Shown here: positions 1-5,647 of the stretch, one piece after another | Layout of the letters: each line of letters starts with the position of its first letter | Numbering within the stretch: position 1 is the first letter of the stretch | Assembly: GCA_012513725.1 (NCBI GenBank) | Contig: JAAZBQ010000383.1 | Span: forward strand, 1 to 7,211 | Origin: Chloroflexota bacterium | GTDB lineage: Bacteria; Chloroflexota; Anaerolineae; UBA1429 | Direction of reading: 5' to 3' | DNA: 7,211 nt | The notes under the pieces: generated by a model | The model's input: the letters and a program-made list of their open reading frames with translations, nothing else | Database searches by the model: none | What the model was told of the DNA's origin: nothing | Made by a program: the position numbers and the translations under genes

Positions 1-8
1 CGATCCGC

Positions 9-38
9 TTTGCAGAGCAATGGCCGTGTGGCTATACT
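9..38 (+). promoter_or_regulatory. Possible sigma-70-type promoter for the beta-helix gene
   Basis: A TATACT hexamer at 33-38 matches the -10 consensus at five of six bases. TTTGCA at 9-14 matches the -35 consensus at four of six, with an 18-nt spacer. A start near position 45 would give a leader of about 110 nt before the preferred GTG at 157. This is pattern matching only. The -35 match is mediocre and the sequence upstream is outside the window, so another promoter is possible. Confidence 0.3.
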
Positions 39-141
39 AGTTCCCGCATCATCCCCTCTTTGCGCACCGACTCGCTCATAGGCCGTGTCCGCCCCAGTAG
101 CGTTACTGCTCCGTCGTTCCCCCGTCACAGCACTATCGCCT

Positions 142-147
142 GAAAGG
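142..147 (+). promoter_or_regulatory. Ribosome binding site that sets the beta-helix gene start
   Basis: GAAAGG ends 9 nt before the GTG at 157. The earlier in-frame GTG at 85 has no comparable purine-rich sequence before it, and the GTG at 151 is only 3 nt from this site. Starting at 157 also places a textbook signal peptide at the very N-terminus, which supports the choice. Confidence 0.6.
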
Positions 148-156
148 TTGGTGCCA

Positions 157-1692
157 GTGACAAGACTCGCGCTCGTGCTTCTGGCTCTAGTCCGGCTCCT
201 TCTGCCGGCAGCGAGCGGCGCCGCTGCGGCCGGCGCGACGTACTATGTCTCAGCGCGTGGCAGCGATCGCAACCCCGGATCGATGGCGCAGCCGTGGCGC
301 ACGGTCCAACATGCCGCAGATACCCTCGAGGCCGGCGATAACTGCGTGGTGCTGCAGGGCGACTATGACGAGCGCGTCTACGTCACGCGCTCGGGCAGGC
401 CCGAGGCGCCGATCACCTTCCGATCGGCCGGGGGCGCTCGCCTCAAGGGCTTTACCGTGCTCGCCGACCACATCGCCATCCGCGGTTTCGTCATCGCCGA
501 CAGCGATGCGCATTGGCGCGACGGGTGGGGCGTCTTTGCCGAGGGAAGCGGGGTGCAGGTGGAGTTCAACCACGTCTACTATGCGCCTGCCGGGGGCATT
601 GTCATATGGGATGCGCCCAACGATGGCCGCACCCCTAGCGGTTGCGCTGTTCGCCACAACCGCCTGGAGCGCAACGGCATGGTGGGCGTGCAGATCGCCG
701 GGCAAGACCACGTCGTCGAGGGAAACGACATCTGGGGCACCATCCAGTACCACCCCCACTGGGCAACCCCACCCCTGGGAGCCGACGCGGACGGCATCCG
801 GTTCTTTGGCTCCGGCCATGTCGTCCGCGCCAACCACATCCACGACATCACGTTCGAGGACCCGGAGAACGCCGATCCGCACATCGATTGCTTTCAGACT
901 TGGGGCCCGGCATCCGACATCGTGTTCGAGCAGAACGTCTGCAGCGTCCTCGTCAGCCAGGCCGAGGATGAGGGCGGGCAGGGGTTCATGATCCAGGCGG
1001 GCGCCGAAGCGGTGACCGGTATCACCATCCGCAACAACGTCATCGAGGCTTTTCGGATGGTCAATGCGTTTGACTGCGAAGGCCTGACCATCGTGCACAA
1101 CTCATTCCGCGGACTTCTCTCCTTCGAGTCCGCGTGGCACCCTCTTGGGGTTTCCCTGAGCCGGTGTCCGGCCGCTACGGTCAAGAACAACGTCTTTTAC
1201 GACGTGGGCGCAGTACCCTATGTGGTGGTCCACGATGGGAACACCCGCCAGACCGCGCAAGTGGGCAACAACGCTACGTACCTCTCGAGTGGTCAGCGTC
1301 CAGTGGGAACCCCGTGGCCGGACGATCTCTGGGGCGAGGATCCCGGGTTGATCGACCCCATGGCGGGCGACATGCACCTGCGGACGGGCTCGCCCTGCAT
1401 CGATCGCGCCGATCCGGTGCCAGGTGTGACGGAGGACCTCGAGGGGCGGCCGCGACCACAGGGCGCCCGACCTGACATCGGGGCATACGAGTACGAGCAC
1501 GCCGCCGTGGAACCGCCCACGCAGAGGCCCTCGCCCACCGCGATCTACCTTCCGATGGTGCGGGCAAACGATGCCCCACGCACCACGCCTGCACCATCGG
1601 AAGGTCGGCCGGCGGCGTGCTTGCCGCTTCCGGGGCTGGCCATCGCCGCGCTGGGTGGGGCTACTCGCTGGACACGACGGCGGAGGATCTAG
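157..1692 (+). CDS. Secreted right-handed parallel beta-helix protein with choice-of-anchor-Q-like module
   Basis: Predicted exported protein of 511 aa from the GTG at 157; an in-frame GTG at 85 would add 24 residues ahead of the signal peptide and lacks a ribosome site. Residues 1-27 form a signal peptide: a basic start, a Leu/Val-rich core and an Ala/Gly-rich cleavage region. Residues 28-41 (TYYVSARGSDRNPG) are the usual opening of DUF1565/pectate-lyase-like beta-helix proteins. Repeated short strands with Asn turns (VRHNRLERNG, VEGNDIWG, IRNNVI, VKNNVF) follow to about 400. A polar cluster, DADG at 210-213 and HIDCFQ at 242-247, may be the active or ligand site. SPCID at 412-416 and DIGAYE at 440-445 match the choice-of-anchor-Q signature. 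A Pro/Thr linker with IYLPMV (463-468) leads to Cys488, a hydrophobic stretch and RRRR at 507-510. Family members include polysaccharide lyases and epimerases; the substrate cannot be read from sequence. It faces the polysaccharide cluster and overlaps its last gene by 32 nt. Confidence 0.88.
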   Translation: MTRLALVLLALVRLLLPAASGAAAAGATYYVSARGSDRNPGSMAQPWRTVQHAADTLEAGDNCVVLQGDYDERVYVTRSGRPEAPITFRSAGGARLKGFTVLADHIAIRGFVIADSDAHWRDGWGVFAEGSGVQVEFNHVYYAPAGGIVIWDAPNDGRTPSGCAVRHNRLERNGMVGVQIAGQDHVVEGNDIWGTIQYHPHWATPPLGADADGIRFFGSGHVVRANHIHDITFEDPENADPHIDCFQTWGPASDIVFEQNVCSVLVSQAEDEGGQGFMIQAGAEAVTGITIRNNVIEAFRMVNAFDCEGLTIVHNSFRGLLSFESAWHPLGVSLSRCPAATVKNNVFYDVGAVPYVVVHDGNTRQTAQVGNNATYLSSGQRPVGTPWPDDLWGEDPGLIDPMAGDMHLRTGSPCIDRADPVPGVTEDLEGRPRPQGARPDIGAYEYEHAAVEPPTQRPSPTAIYLPMVRANDAPRTTPAPSEGRPAACLPLPGLAIAALGGATRWTRRRRI

Positions 1693-2956
1693 GCCCCGAC
1701 CCGGATGGCGGCTCCTCCATCTCCTTCGCCTCGTCCGCCACAGGCGGTCCGGCGAAGCGCAGCGGGCATGCCGGATTCCTGTCCAGTAGAATCTCGCCAT
1801 CATGGCCGATGGCCAGCGTGCCCCAGGTGGCATCGTTGCCTTGGCCGCTAGCCCGCTGCTTCCACCACCGGGCGACGTCGCGTGGCAGGGCATGCCAACA
1901 GCCGACACGCTCCGCCATCTCCCTCAGGAACTCCTCGTACACGCGCCGGCACGCGGGAGAGCAGAGATAGTCGGGGTGTGAGTTCACCAGCGCCATGCCG
2001 CCGTAGCGGGAGAGCATGTCCACCTTGCGGAGCCACGTCTCGGGGGTCGTCTCACGCCGGAGCCGCACCAAGACACAGTCTTGGGAGAGCGTGTACGGCA
2101 GTTCGACAAAGTGGCCAAGGAAGAACGGCCAGAGGCACATCGTGCCACCCGACACGGGCTGGTAGGGATCCGTGTCAAAGAACGAGGAGTCGTACTCGAT
2201 GCGCAGAGCCTGCATCCACTCGGGGTGGCGCATGGTAAACGGCGCGCGAAAGCCCACCGCTCCGAGCTCGGCCAGCCACTCGTTGATCCGCTCGGCGCGC
2301 TGCGCGAACACCTGAGGCGACAGGAACAGCCTGCCGTCGTGCTTGATGCCGTGGACGCCGACCTCGAATCCCCGGTGCTCCAGATCCTGAAGCAGGTGGC
2401 GGTCGAGCGGGTAGCTCTCGGTCACCAGGTTGAAGGATGAACGGAACCCATAGGACTCGTCGAGGTCCGCTACCGCTCGAACGTACTGCATCCCGGCGGC
2501 GGTCTCGACATCATGGGTCAGCACCAGGGCAAACTCGGCTCCACCCGGCCAGAAGTGACGGTAACGCAGCTCGTGGAGCCCGGTTTGCTCCAGTAGCTCG
2601 CGGATGACGCCCAGCAGGAACAGCGGATAGCGGTTCTCACATGGCCACTCGAGCCGCGACAGGCGCACCTGAGCGCGGCCGTACACCCTGCGCACGATGT
2701 TCGTGCTGCAGCGCGGCAGCACCGGTTTGAACCGGTAGTACAGCCGTTTGGCGGCGGGCAGGGCAAAGTGGCGGGGGCCGAATTGCCCCTCGCCGAGAGT
2801 CATCTGCAAGAGATCCCCGACGTCCTGGGGTTCGCATGGCAGACCGAGCACGGGGGCCGCGCGCGCGATTGCCAGTCCCCAGGTCTCCTCATCGATCGAT
2901 GCATCCAGCTGCCAAAAGGCCTGCGGAGAGTTGGCAGCCCAAAGGTTCGCGCTCAT
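1661..2956 (-). CDS. Polysaccharide deacetylase-like protein (NodB fold, divergent CE4)
   Basis: Predicted 431-aa protein of the NodB/polysaccharide deacetylase superfamily, whose members remove N- or O-acetyl groups from sugars. The ATG at 2956 overlaps the TGA of the upstream gene as ATGA, indicating translational coupling, so the longer frame with 23 extra residues is rejected. The five family motifs can be followed: THDVE at 147-151, HGIKH at 202-206 (metal histidines H202 and H206), RAP at 237-239, YDSSFFD at 255-261, and VNSH at 324-327. Motif 1 differs from canonical TFDDG: one Asp is kept, the next position is Val, then Glu. About 140 residues precede the catalytic domain, including YYRFKPVLPR and a Trp/Pro segment like those before the domain in deacetylase-like proteins of surface-polysaccharide clusters. 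No signal peptide is seen, so cytoplasmic action on a lipid-linked precursor is plausible. The last ~60 residues look like a poorly conserved tail, partly encoded antisense to the beta-helix gene. Fold confident; activity and substrate inferred. Confidence 0.88.
   Translation of the reverse strand: MSANLWAANSPQAFWQLDASIDEETWGLAIARAAPVLGLPCEPQDVGDLLQMTLGEGQFGPRHFALPAAKRLYYRFKPVLPRCSTNIVRRVYGRAQVRLSRLEWPCENRYPLFLLGVIRELLEQTGLHELRYRHFWPGGAEFALVLTHDVETAAGMQYVRAVADLDESYGFRSSFNLVTESYPLDRHLLQDLEHRGFEVGVHGIKHDGRLFLSPQVFAQRAERINEWLAELGAVGFRAPFTMRHPEWMQALRIEYDSSFFDTDPYQPVSGGTMCLWPFFLGHFVELPYTLSQDCVLVRLRRETTPETWLRKVDMLSRYGGMALVNSHPDYLCSPACRRVYEEFLREMAERVGCWHALPRDVARWWKQRASGQGNDATWGTLAIGHDGEILLDRNPACPLRFAGPPVADEAKEMEEPPSGSGPRSSAVVSSE
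1725..1756 (+). terminator. GC-rich hairpin just past the beta-helix gene stop (weak terminator candidate)
   Basis: TTCGCC (1725-1730) can pair with GGCGAA (1751-1756), and CCGCC (1735-1739) with GGCGG (1743-1747) around an ACA loop, with a 4/3-nt internal loop between the stems. It begins 33 nt after the plus-strand stop, where a terminator would sit. No T-run follows, and the sequence also encodes the deacetylase C-terminal tail, so it may be a by-product of GC-rich coding sequence. Confidence 0.25.
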
Positions 2957-3990
2957 GCAAAGTGCCTGTATAGGATCTCGCCACTGGCCCGGCAGACCCA
3001 GGATGGTGCATGGCGAATGGTCCACTGCATCACCCGAGATAGCCTGGCTCCCGGCTGTTCCGGCGAGCTGCGCCCCCCGAGACGCGAGTAGACCAGGGGC
3101 GTCTCGTCGGCCCCCCAGCGCTTCTTGAACGTCCGTAATCCCTCGTTATCTATTTCCGTCTTGCCCAGATCGATCTGTCTGACGCCGTGCTCGCACGACC
3201 AGTGTATGGCCTGGGCATAGAGCAGGTTGTTGGGACGCAGCCCCAACTGAGCGGGATCCGAGGCGGCATATTTGAACATCAGCGTCTGCCTCCAGTGCAG
3301 GAACACTCCCGCTGCGCACAAGTCGTCGTCGTGGACGGCCAGCAGAACGAAGCCCAGTCCCTCCTCCAGCAGGCTGCCCAGTCGAGCAAAAAACCTCCAT
3401 GGCTGCACCGGCACCCCTTGCCGGTGCCTTGTAAGAGTCTGCAGGCGATAAAAGGCCCGCAGGGCGGGCAGGTCGTCGCGCTCAAAGACCTGCACACCAT
3501 GTTTCTCCGCATACCGCGTGTTCTGCCGATGCATAGAGTGCATCCCTTTCCACACCGCTCGTTCATCGCCAGCGAGCGGCAGGGTGTGCAGAACACAGGT
3601 CGACTCGGGCTGCAGCGCCTCATGCGACAGGTGAGAGCGAACCATGAGCCTGGGGATGGCGCCATCCGCGTAGGCGGCCGCCAGCCCATCTACGAGCGTG
3701 GCCAGCGCGGCCTCATCCTCGGCCAGCGGGCAACAGTGATCCGAGAAGGGCAGCGCGACCCAGCGCTTTCCGGTCAGGACGCTGCTGACCTCGGCGATGG
3801 GCAGCCCGGCCGCGACGCCTCCCGCGCCATCGGAAACGGCTGCGATGAACACCCGGTATCCATAGGTGGAGCGGAGGAGATGCAGCCATGCCGGGTGGTG
3901 GAACGTCGTGGCTCGTGGGTGCTCCAGCATCGCCTCCCACCGGGGATCGGATGGCTCGAGATAGAGCACTCCTGGTGTCGTGTGCCTCAT
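2953..3990 (-). CDS. FemAB-like / GNAT-fold acyl- or aminoacyltransferase
   Basis: Predicted 345-aa cytoplasmic transferase of the FemAB/Acetyltransf_6 type, a double-GNAT-fold group that moves acyl or aminoacyl groups onto amines of cell-wall or exopolysaccharide precursors. The ATG at 3990 is chosen because GGAGGAGG lies 3 nt upstream; an in-frame GTG at 4146 would add 52 low-complexity Arg/Pro/Ala residues with no support. FHHPAWLHLLRSTYGY at 30-45 is the typical N-terminal entry of this family. Residues about 146-169 (WKGMHSMHRQNTRYAEKHGV) form the basic connector to the second GNAT domain. FVLLAVHDDDLCAAGVFLHW at 214-233, LRPNNLLYAQAIHWSCEHGV at 251-270 and IDLGKTEIDNEGLRTFKKRW at 273-292 are the strand-helix elements of the C-terminal GNAT fold. 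Its stop overlaps the deacetylase start. Related proteins occur in exosortase-linked exopolysaccharide loci alongside deacetylases. Donor (aminoacyl-tRNA or acyl-CoA) and acceptor are unknown. Confidence 0.87.
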   Translation of the reverse strand: MRHTTPGVLYLEPSDPRWEAMLEHPRATTFHHPAWLHLLRSTYGYRVFIAAVSDGAGGVAAGLPIAEVSSVLTGKRWVALPFSDHCCPLAEDEAALATLVDGLAAAYADGAIPRLMVRSHLSHEALQPESTCVLHTLPLAGDERAVWKGMHSMHRQNTRYAEKHGVQVFERDDLPALRAFYRLQTLTRHRQGVPVQPWRFFARLGSLLEEGLGFVLLAVHDDDLCAAGVFLHWRQTLMFKYAASDPAQLGLRPNNLLYAQAIHWSCEHGVRQIDLGKTEIDNEGLRTFKKRWGADETPLVYSRLGGRSSPEQPGARLSRVMQWTIRHAPSWVCRASGEILYRHFA

Positions 3991-3993
3991 ATA

Positions 3994-4001
3994 CCTCCTC
4001 C
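3994..4001 (-). promoter_or_regulatory. Strong Shine-Dalgarno before the FemAB-like gene
   Basis: On the minus strand the sequence reads GGAGGAGG, then TAT, then the ATG at 3990. The first GGAGG is 6 nt from the start codon. It is among the best ribosome sites in the window and decides the start of the FemAB-like protein. Confidence 0.75.
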
Positions 4002-4016
4002 GTACTGCTCCGGCCG

Positions 4017-4157
4017 CTAGGCTCCTGCCCGTCTGGGTGGCAGGGCCTGGGCCGTCTGCGGTGTCCGCGTACGCCTGGCGGTGTTCGACCTCCTTTGCGG
4101 GGGGCGGCCTGCGCAGCCGACCGGCGGTTCTCGCCGTATCGCCCACTCGTCGCGCAT
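4017..4157 (-). CDS. Doubtful 46-codon small ORF in the gap
   Basis: An ATG at 4157 on the minus strand is preceded by AGGAG at a 7-nt spacing and opens a 46-codon frame ending in TAG at 4017-4019, 26 nt before the FemAB-like start. The product begins MRDEWAIRREPPVGC and is then dominated by Arg, Pro, Ala and Thr, with several AGG/AGA/ATA codons that the neighbouring genes use little. It has no hydrophobic segment and no motif I recognise. The start context is good, but the composition looks like translated non-coding GC-rich DNA, so I consider it probably not a gene. Confidence 0.15.
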   Translation of the reverse strand: MRDEWAIRREPPVGCAGRPPQRRSNTARRTRTPQTAQALPPRRAGA

Positions 4158-4163
4158 CCCCTC

Positions 4164-4177
4164 ACTCCTGACTCCTG
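4164..4177. repeat. Tandem 7-bp direct repeat (ACTCCTG x2)
   Basis: ACTCCTG occurs twice back to back in the gap upstream of the FemAB-like gene. On the minus strand it reads CAGGAGT twice, so it duplicates a Shine-Dalgarno-like core just upstream of the ATG at 4157. It is probably a small slippage duplication and no function is implied. Confidence 0.5.
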
Positions 4178-4244
4178 TTGTCCGACTGCGGACGCGAGAT
4201 GCGTGTGCTCTAGCGCTGCTACCGGGGCGACGCTGCGCGCCTCC

Positions 4245-5510
4245 TCACGCGGCCGAGTAGCGCCGCCTGGATGCTCGAGATCGGGCCAGTGCCAGCTGAT
4301 ACGCCTCCAGCAGGCTCGGTTTCTGGTGCTCCCACGCCAACTCGCGGAGCATCCGCTCTCTTCCCTGGCGGCCCATCTCTTCGCGACGGGCCGGGTCCGC
4401 CAAGAGATCGAGGAGCGCATCAGCGTAGGCCTCGGGGGTGCCAGAGTTCACATAGTATGCGGCGCCCTGTGCCGTGTAGCGGGTCTCGGGAAGCTCATAC
4501 GCCAGGATCGGTTTGCCCATCGCCATGTACTCGCCGACCTTGATGAACGTCGAACGGTCGTTCAGCGCACTCGATGTCTCTGGAGATAGACATACGTCCG
4601 ACGTGCAGATGTACTGTCGGAGGAGCAGCCGATCGCGAACCATGCCGGGGGCTATGACGTACTCGTCCAGATCCCAGTCGTGGATCCTGTCGAGGGTCTC
4701 CTGGCGCACCGCTCCATCGCCCAGCAGCGCAAAAAGGATGTCCTGGCGCCCGCGTTCGCGGACGACGTGGCGCACCATGTCGGCCATTTCCAGGACGCCG
4801 TCTTGCTGGCTCATCAGGCCGACATAGCAGGCCATGTACCGAAAGCCGCGCTTTAGGCTCGGTACAGGGTCTGTGGGGGCGAGCATTTCGGCACGGGGGC
4901 CGTTGCGCACGACAAAGACCCGTTCGGTGGGCACCATGCCGCGCGATATGGCGATGGCTCGATATGATGCGTTCGTCGATAGCACCACGTCCGTGCTCCT
5001 GAAGGTCAGTCGTTCGGCCAGCGCCGCTAGCCTGTAGAGGACAGTGCCAACCAGTCCGCCAAAGCGCCCCCGCACAACCTCCGGGAACAGGTCATGATGG
5101 TCAAAGACCGCCGACGCCCCGCGCGCCTTGTATGCTAGGGCGATGGGAAAGAAGATGTCGGGAGGGTTGCAGAACTGGATGACCGAGAACGGCCGTTCGC
5201 GCCACACCTTTCGCACGCATGCAGCCACGCGCCAGAGGGCCGTCGCGTACTCGGCGACGTATCCCCTGATCCCGCGCTCGGCGGGAGTCAGCGGAAACGT
5301 GTGGACGGTGACCCCCTCGATCTCTTCCGGCCTTGGCCAGGCCCCGTCATGGCCCGTGCCGCCGGACCCGTCCTGAAAGGCAGGGCAGACGACGACGACC
5401 TCCCAGCCGCCCTCCCGGAGCGTCTGTGCTTCAGACCACACGCGCGTGTCGCGCGGGCCGTACGAGTTCTCGACCACAATCAGTGCTCGCCGTCCGTTGG
5501 CCCCCTGCAT
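4245..5510 (-). CDS. Glycosyltransferase, GT-B fold, family 4 type
   Basis: Predicted 421-aa cytoplasmic retaining glycosyltransferase that would add one sugar from a nucleotide donor to a growing oligosaccharide. The ATG at 5510 is preferred because GGGGAGG lies 5 nt upstream; the frame stays open to 5675 but the extra residues are low-complexity and unlike the family. N-terminal Rossmann half: RRALIVVENSYGPRDTRVWS at 7-26, then FDHHDLFPE at 136-144, a typical acceptor-side motif, and VLSTNASYRAIAISRG at 176-191. The C-terminal half opens with YVGLMSQQDGVLEMADMV at 229-246. The donor-binding region runs about 310-345, with K324, E327 and GEYMAMGKPILAYELPETRY. The first Glu of the classic E-x7-E pair is not present at its expected position (R319; D318 is adjacent). 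Overall it resembles WbuB-like capsule/O-antigen transferases. The specific sugar cannot be told. Confidence 0.92.
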   Translation of the reverse strand: MQGANGRRALIVVENSYGPRDTRVWSEAQTLREGGWEVVVVCPAFQDGSGGTGHDGAWPRPEEIEGVTVHTFPLTPAERGIRGYVAEYATALWRVAACVRKVWRERPFSVIQFCNPPDIFFPIALAYKARGASAVFDHHDLFPEVVRGRFGGLVGTVLYRLAALAERLTFRSTDVVLSTNASYRAIAISRGMVPTERVFVVRNGPRAEMLAPTDPVPSLKRGFRYMACYVGLMSQQDGVLEMADMVRHVVRERGRQDILFALLGDGAVRQETLDRIHDWDLDEYVIAPGMVRDRLLLRQYICTSDVCLSPETSSALNDRSTFIKVGEYMAMGKPILAYELPETRYTAQGAAYYVNSGTPEAYADALLDLLADPARREEMGRQGRERMLRELAWEHQKPSLLEAYQLALARSRASRRRYSAA

Positions 5511-5515
5511 CGCTT

Positions 5516-5522
5516 CCTCCCC
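5516..5522 (-). promoter_or_regulatory. Shine-Dalgarno before the 421-aa glycosyltransferase
   Basis: GGGGAGG on the minus strand sits 5 nt before the ATG at 5510. It favours that ATG over the upstream in-frame codons that would add up to 55 residues. Confidence 0.65.
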
Positions 5523-5540
5523 GGTTGCTCGGGTTGCTCT
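5523..5540. repeat. Imperfect tandem 9-bp repeat in the gap between two glycosyltransferase genes
   Basis: GGTTGCTCG at 5523-5531 is followed at once by GGTTGCTCT at 5532-5540. It lies just upstream of the ribosome site of the 421-aa glycosyltransferase gene, in the 137-nt gap 5511-5647. That gap otherwise shows no gene and only weak hairpins. It is most likely a slippage duplication. Confidence 0.4.
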
Positions 5541-5647
5541 CCGCCGGTCTCCCGCTGGATGCGACCCAGCAGGAGGGGCACGGCTCCAGGCACCGCTCGT
5601 CTCGTCGGGCGACCGATAACACTCCATCGATCTCCAGCAGAGCCCTC

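Larger units (their letters stand above)
3991..4244 (-). other. 254-nt gap between glycosyltransferase and FemAB-like genes
   Basis: This is the longest gap in the minus-strand cluster. It is GC-rich and shows no convincing promoter or terminator. It contains the ribosome site of the next gene (3994-4001), an orphan AAAGGAGG on the minus strand (4089-4096) with no start codon at usable distance, a tandem 7-bp repeat (4164-4177), and a 46-codon open frame (4017-4157). The length is unusual next to the tight spacing downstream and may mark an internal promoter or a lost gene. Confidence 0.5.

Noticed and set aside
85..156. Start of the beta-helix protein at the GTG at 85
   Set aside because: It has no ribosome site, and it would place 24 polar residues before the signal peptide. 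GAAAGG before the GTG at 157 is better.
250..1098. Minus-strand open frame of 282 codons opposite the beta-helix gene
   Set aside because: The plus strand here encodes a convincing signal peptide and beta-helix repeats. The antisense product is rich in Asp, Val and Ala, as expected from complementing GC-rich codons.
3187..4020. Long plus-strand open frame (277 codons) opposite the FemAB-like gene
   Set aside because: It is antisense to a well-supported protein, has no recognisable domain, and its composition (Gln, Arg, Gly rich) is typical of antisense frames in GC-rich genes.
5511..5647. Possible minus-strand promoter (TGTTAT hexamer) in the gap between two glycosyltransferase genes
   Set aside because: No acceptable -35 hexamer lies 16-18 nt upstream, so the -10-like hexamer alone is not enough.
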